Below, piece after piece: positions 6,321 to 7,380 of a stretch of 7,380 nt of DNA (its first letter is position 1; each line of letters opens with the position of its first letter). The stretch is from Methylobacteriaceae bacterium (GTDB taxonomy: Bacteria; Pseudomonadota; Alphaproteobacteria; Rhizobiales; Beijerinckiaceae): assembly GCA_031272615.1 (NCBI GenBank), contig JAISTL010000140.1, positions 1-7,380 of the forward strand, given 5' to 3'. Position numbers and translations under genes: made by a program. The notes beneath the pieces are model-generated. The model was not told the DNA's origin. It ran no database searches and saw only the letters and a program-made list of their open reading frames with translations.

Positions 6321-6355
6321 GGTCTGGAGTTCCTTGTGTTTATTTCAGATTTTTG

Positions 6356-6401
6356 ATTATGGATTTTGGAGTCAGCGACACGACAATCCAAAATCCAAAA
6401 T
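6356..6401. repeat. CCAAAAT tandem repeat with inverted partner
   Basis: Right side: three consecutive 7-base CCAAAAT units beginning at 6388 (just beyond 6401 for the last). Left side: ATTATGGATTTTGGA (6356-6370), which pairs with TCCAAAATCCAAAAT (6387-6401) with one mismatch in 15 around a 16-base loop. The stem is AT-rich and has no T-tract in either useful direction, so I do not call it a terminator. Similar ATCCAAAATCC repeats are dispersed in many bacterial genomes (recalled, not searched). It fills the gap between creA and cysS and overlaps any cysS promoter. Confidence 0.65.
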
Positions 6402-6436
6402 CCAAAATTCCTGAATCCCAAATCCTGAATTGCCGG

Positions 6437-6943
6437 TCACGGGATGAGCCAGTCGGTACATCGCGGCGCTGCTTCATCCGCCCACGGGCGCAGCACCACC
6501 GCCGAGGTGGAATTCTTCGGCGAGCCTTCAATCAGCTTGTCGGAATACACCATGTACACCAGCACGTTGCGCGTGGCGTCACAGCCGCGCACGATGCGCA
6601 TTTTCTTGAAGAACAGGGAGCGGCGCTCGCGGATGACCTCGGCGCCCTGCTGAAACTTCGTCTTGAAGACGACGGGGCCGACCTGCTGGCAGTTGAGGGA
6701 AATGTCCGAAACTTCCTCGGCGACGCCCAACGTGCCGGCGACGCCGCCAAGCTCGGGCGTGGTGAAGTAGCAGGCCACGCCCTCGACATCCGGGTCAGCC
6801 ACCACGCGGACGGAGAGTTTGTCATTGGGGGTCAGGGCGTGCCACACCGTCGTCCGCTTGAAGATGACATCGGACTCCTCGGCGGCGGCGCTGCCCGCCG
6901 CCGTCAGAACGGCCAGAACGGCAATCACTGCAACGGATTTCAT
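6437..6943 (-). CDS. creA: CreA family periplasmic protein
   Basis: 168 residues, close to E. coli CreA (157). Residues 1-21 form a Sec signal peptide: MKS, a hydrophobic core (VAVIAVLAVLTAAG), and a cleavage site after SAAA at A21, before EESD. The mature part has the family's features: VIFKRTTVW (26-34), DKLSVRVVADPDVEGVACYF (41-60), ISLNCQQVGP (81-90), RSLFFKKMRIVRGCDA (108-123) and VLVYMVYSDKLIEGSPKN (127-144). Four cysteines (C58, C85, C121, C162) could form two disulfides in the periplasm. The molecular role of CreA proteins is not established. I prefer the ATG at 6943 over the adjacent GTG at 6946, since both give the same signal peptide. The ribosome-binding site is weak (GAGAG-like). 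It lies upstream of cysS on the same strand. Confidence 0.93.
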   Translation of the reverse strand: MKSVAVIAVLAVLTAAGSAAAEESDVIFKRTTVWHALTPNDKLSVRVVADPDVEGVACYFTTPELGGVAGTLGVAEEVSDISLNCQQVGPVVFKTKFQQGAEVIRERRSLFFKKMRIVRGCDATRNVLVYMVYSDKLIEGSPKNSTSAVVLRPWADEAAPRCTDWLIP

Positions 6944-6986
6944 CACCGGCGTCGCTCTCTTTTCCCATAGAGTTTCTGTGAAACGG

Positions 6987-7016
6987 CTTTTACGACGTTT
7001 TTTAAGCGCCTTTCAA
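6987..7016 (-). promoter_or_regulatory. Candidate promoter of creA
   Basis: On the minus strand, TTGAAA (7011-7016) and TAAAAG (6987-6992) are separated by 18 bases. Both hexamers match consensus partly, and the block is the most AT-rich part of the region. Transcription would begin roughly 35-40 bases before the creA start. Confidence 0.4.
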
Positions 7017-7024
7017 TAAAAATC

Positions 7025-7055
7025 GTCCGACGCGCACGAGAGACTCGCGCGGGAC
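7025..7055 (-). other. GC-rich hairpin followed by T-rich tail on the minus strand
   Basis: GTCC (7025-7028) pairs with GGAC (7052-7055), and inside it CGCACGAG (7033-7040) pairs with CTCGCGCG (7044-7051) with one mismatch around AGA. Read on the minus strand the stem is followed by GATTTTTATT, giving a terminator-like profile directly upstream of the creA promoter. It may insulate creA from minus-strand transcription coming from the right. No minus-strand gene is visible there, so its role is open. Confidence 0.35.
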
Positions 7056-7079
7056 GCGGATTTCGGGTATGGTCTCACC

Positions 7080-7107
7080 TTGACGGCGTCTTGCCGTTGA
7101 TTATATG
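7080..7107 (+). promoter_or_regulatory. Candidate promoter of the right-edge gene
   Basis: TTGACG (7080-7085) and TATATG (7102-7107) with a 16-base spacer. The spacer contains an inverted repeat ACGGC-gtctt-GCCGT (7083-7097) that overlaps the -35 and could be an operator. The predicted leader to the ATG at 7254 would be about 140 bases. Confidence 0.4.
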
Positions 7108-7253
7108 TGGTTTTTGAACCGGAAAGGGTCTCCGGTCCGCCGGGTCGCCGCGACGTCGCGACTCGCGGACAACATGCCGGCGAAGGAGGCGGGCGACTGT
7201 CTCATTGCCGGAAGACGGCTTTTTGTAATACGAGTACAAGTGATTTCATCACA

Positions 7254-7380
7254 ATGCTGAAAAGCTCGAACCGCCCTGTTGTTCCTGTTTCCGCCGCCGC
7301 ACCGGCGCTGCGGGCGATGGGAGTCGCTCTGCTGTTGCTGCTCACCGGCGTCGTGACCACCGAATGCCGGGCGCAATCCA
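7254..7380 (+). CDS. Exported protein, 5' fragment cut by window edge
   Basis: The frame opens with ATG at 7254 and stays open to the end (42 codons visible). The translated start has a basic N-region (MLKSSNR), a linker, then a hydrophobic core MGVALLLLLTGVV at residues 22-34, and a polar stretch TTECRAQS with a plausible cleavage site after CRA. This is a Sec-type signal peptide or an N-terminal anchor; the cysteine at residue 38 does not sit in a clear lipobox. The N-region is long, and the internal ATG at 7317 would give a more compact signal. Neither start has a clear Shine-Dalgarno site. The mature protein is outside the window, so no function can be given. It is transcribed away from creA. 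Confidence 0.55.
   Translation, partial: MLKSSNRPVVPVSAAAPALRAMGVALLLLLTGVVTTECRAQS

Larger units (their letters stand above)
6947..7253. other. Divergent intergenic region between creA and the edge gene
   Basis: About 300 bases holding candidate promoters for both flanking genes, a GC-rich hairpin between them (7025-7055) and a perfect 12-bp palindrome CGCGACGTCGCG at 7149-7160 in the putative leader of the plus-strand gene. The minus-strand frame at 7101-7376 is best read as a shadow. Confidence 0.5.

Noticed and set aside
6944..6946. GTG at 6946 as the creA start
   Set aside because: It is directly followed by an ATG, which gives the same signal peptide with a standard start codon.
7101..7376. 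91-residue minus-strand ORF at the right edge
   Set aside because: It is antisense to the signal-peptide frame, Q/R-rich in the way of shadows, and has no visible ribosome-binding site. The terminator-like hairpin downstream of it is the only point in favour.

Overview
The window looks like chromosomal DNA from a GC-rich Gram-negative bacterium. Alphaproteobacteria is the best guess. It rests on the wording of the cysteinyl-tRNA synthetase, on the presence of a CreA-family periplasmic protein, and on GC-rich codon use. It is inference from family resemblance, not a phylogeny. There are six protein genes: five complete and one cut by the right edge. I see no rRNA, tRNA, CRISPR array or insertion sequence.

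Layout. Bases 1-367 are non-coding and hold a dispersed repeat present as two direct copies and one inverted copy. A 308-residue protein of unknown function lies on the minus strand (368-1294), with a good ribosome-binding site, a plausible promoter and a palindrome in its leader. A 500-base divergent intergenic region follows, ending in a 12-bp perfect palindrome just upstream of the next ribosome-binding site. A three-gene plus-strand operon occupies 1795-4330: a small cupin, a Tm-1-like/UPF0261 protein, and a TIM-barrel protein of the 'phosphoenolpyruvate hydrolase' family. It closes with a strong intrinsic terminator (4366-4397). The convergent gap 4398-4895 holds two copies of an unusual element made of inverted arrays of a 9-bp unit (consensus NNGTCCACC), one of them lying against the 3' end of cysS. 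cysS (4896-6320) and creA (6437-6943) are both on the minus strand, separated by a 7-bp tandem repeat with an inverted partner. At the right edge a plus-strand ORF begins with an export signal and runs off the window.

How the genes relate. cysS charges tRNA-Cys and creA encodes a small exported protein; both are ordinary chromosomal genes. The part worth attention is the operon. Its second and third products correspond to the two halves of the fused plant resistance protein Tm-1, and here they are separate, adjacent and co-directional behind a cupin with a complete set of metal ligands. That arrangement suggests a small-molecule enzyme pathway whose substrate is not known to me. The other notable element is the paired 9-bp array structure, which I cannot assign to a known repeat class.
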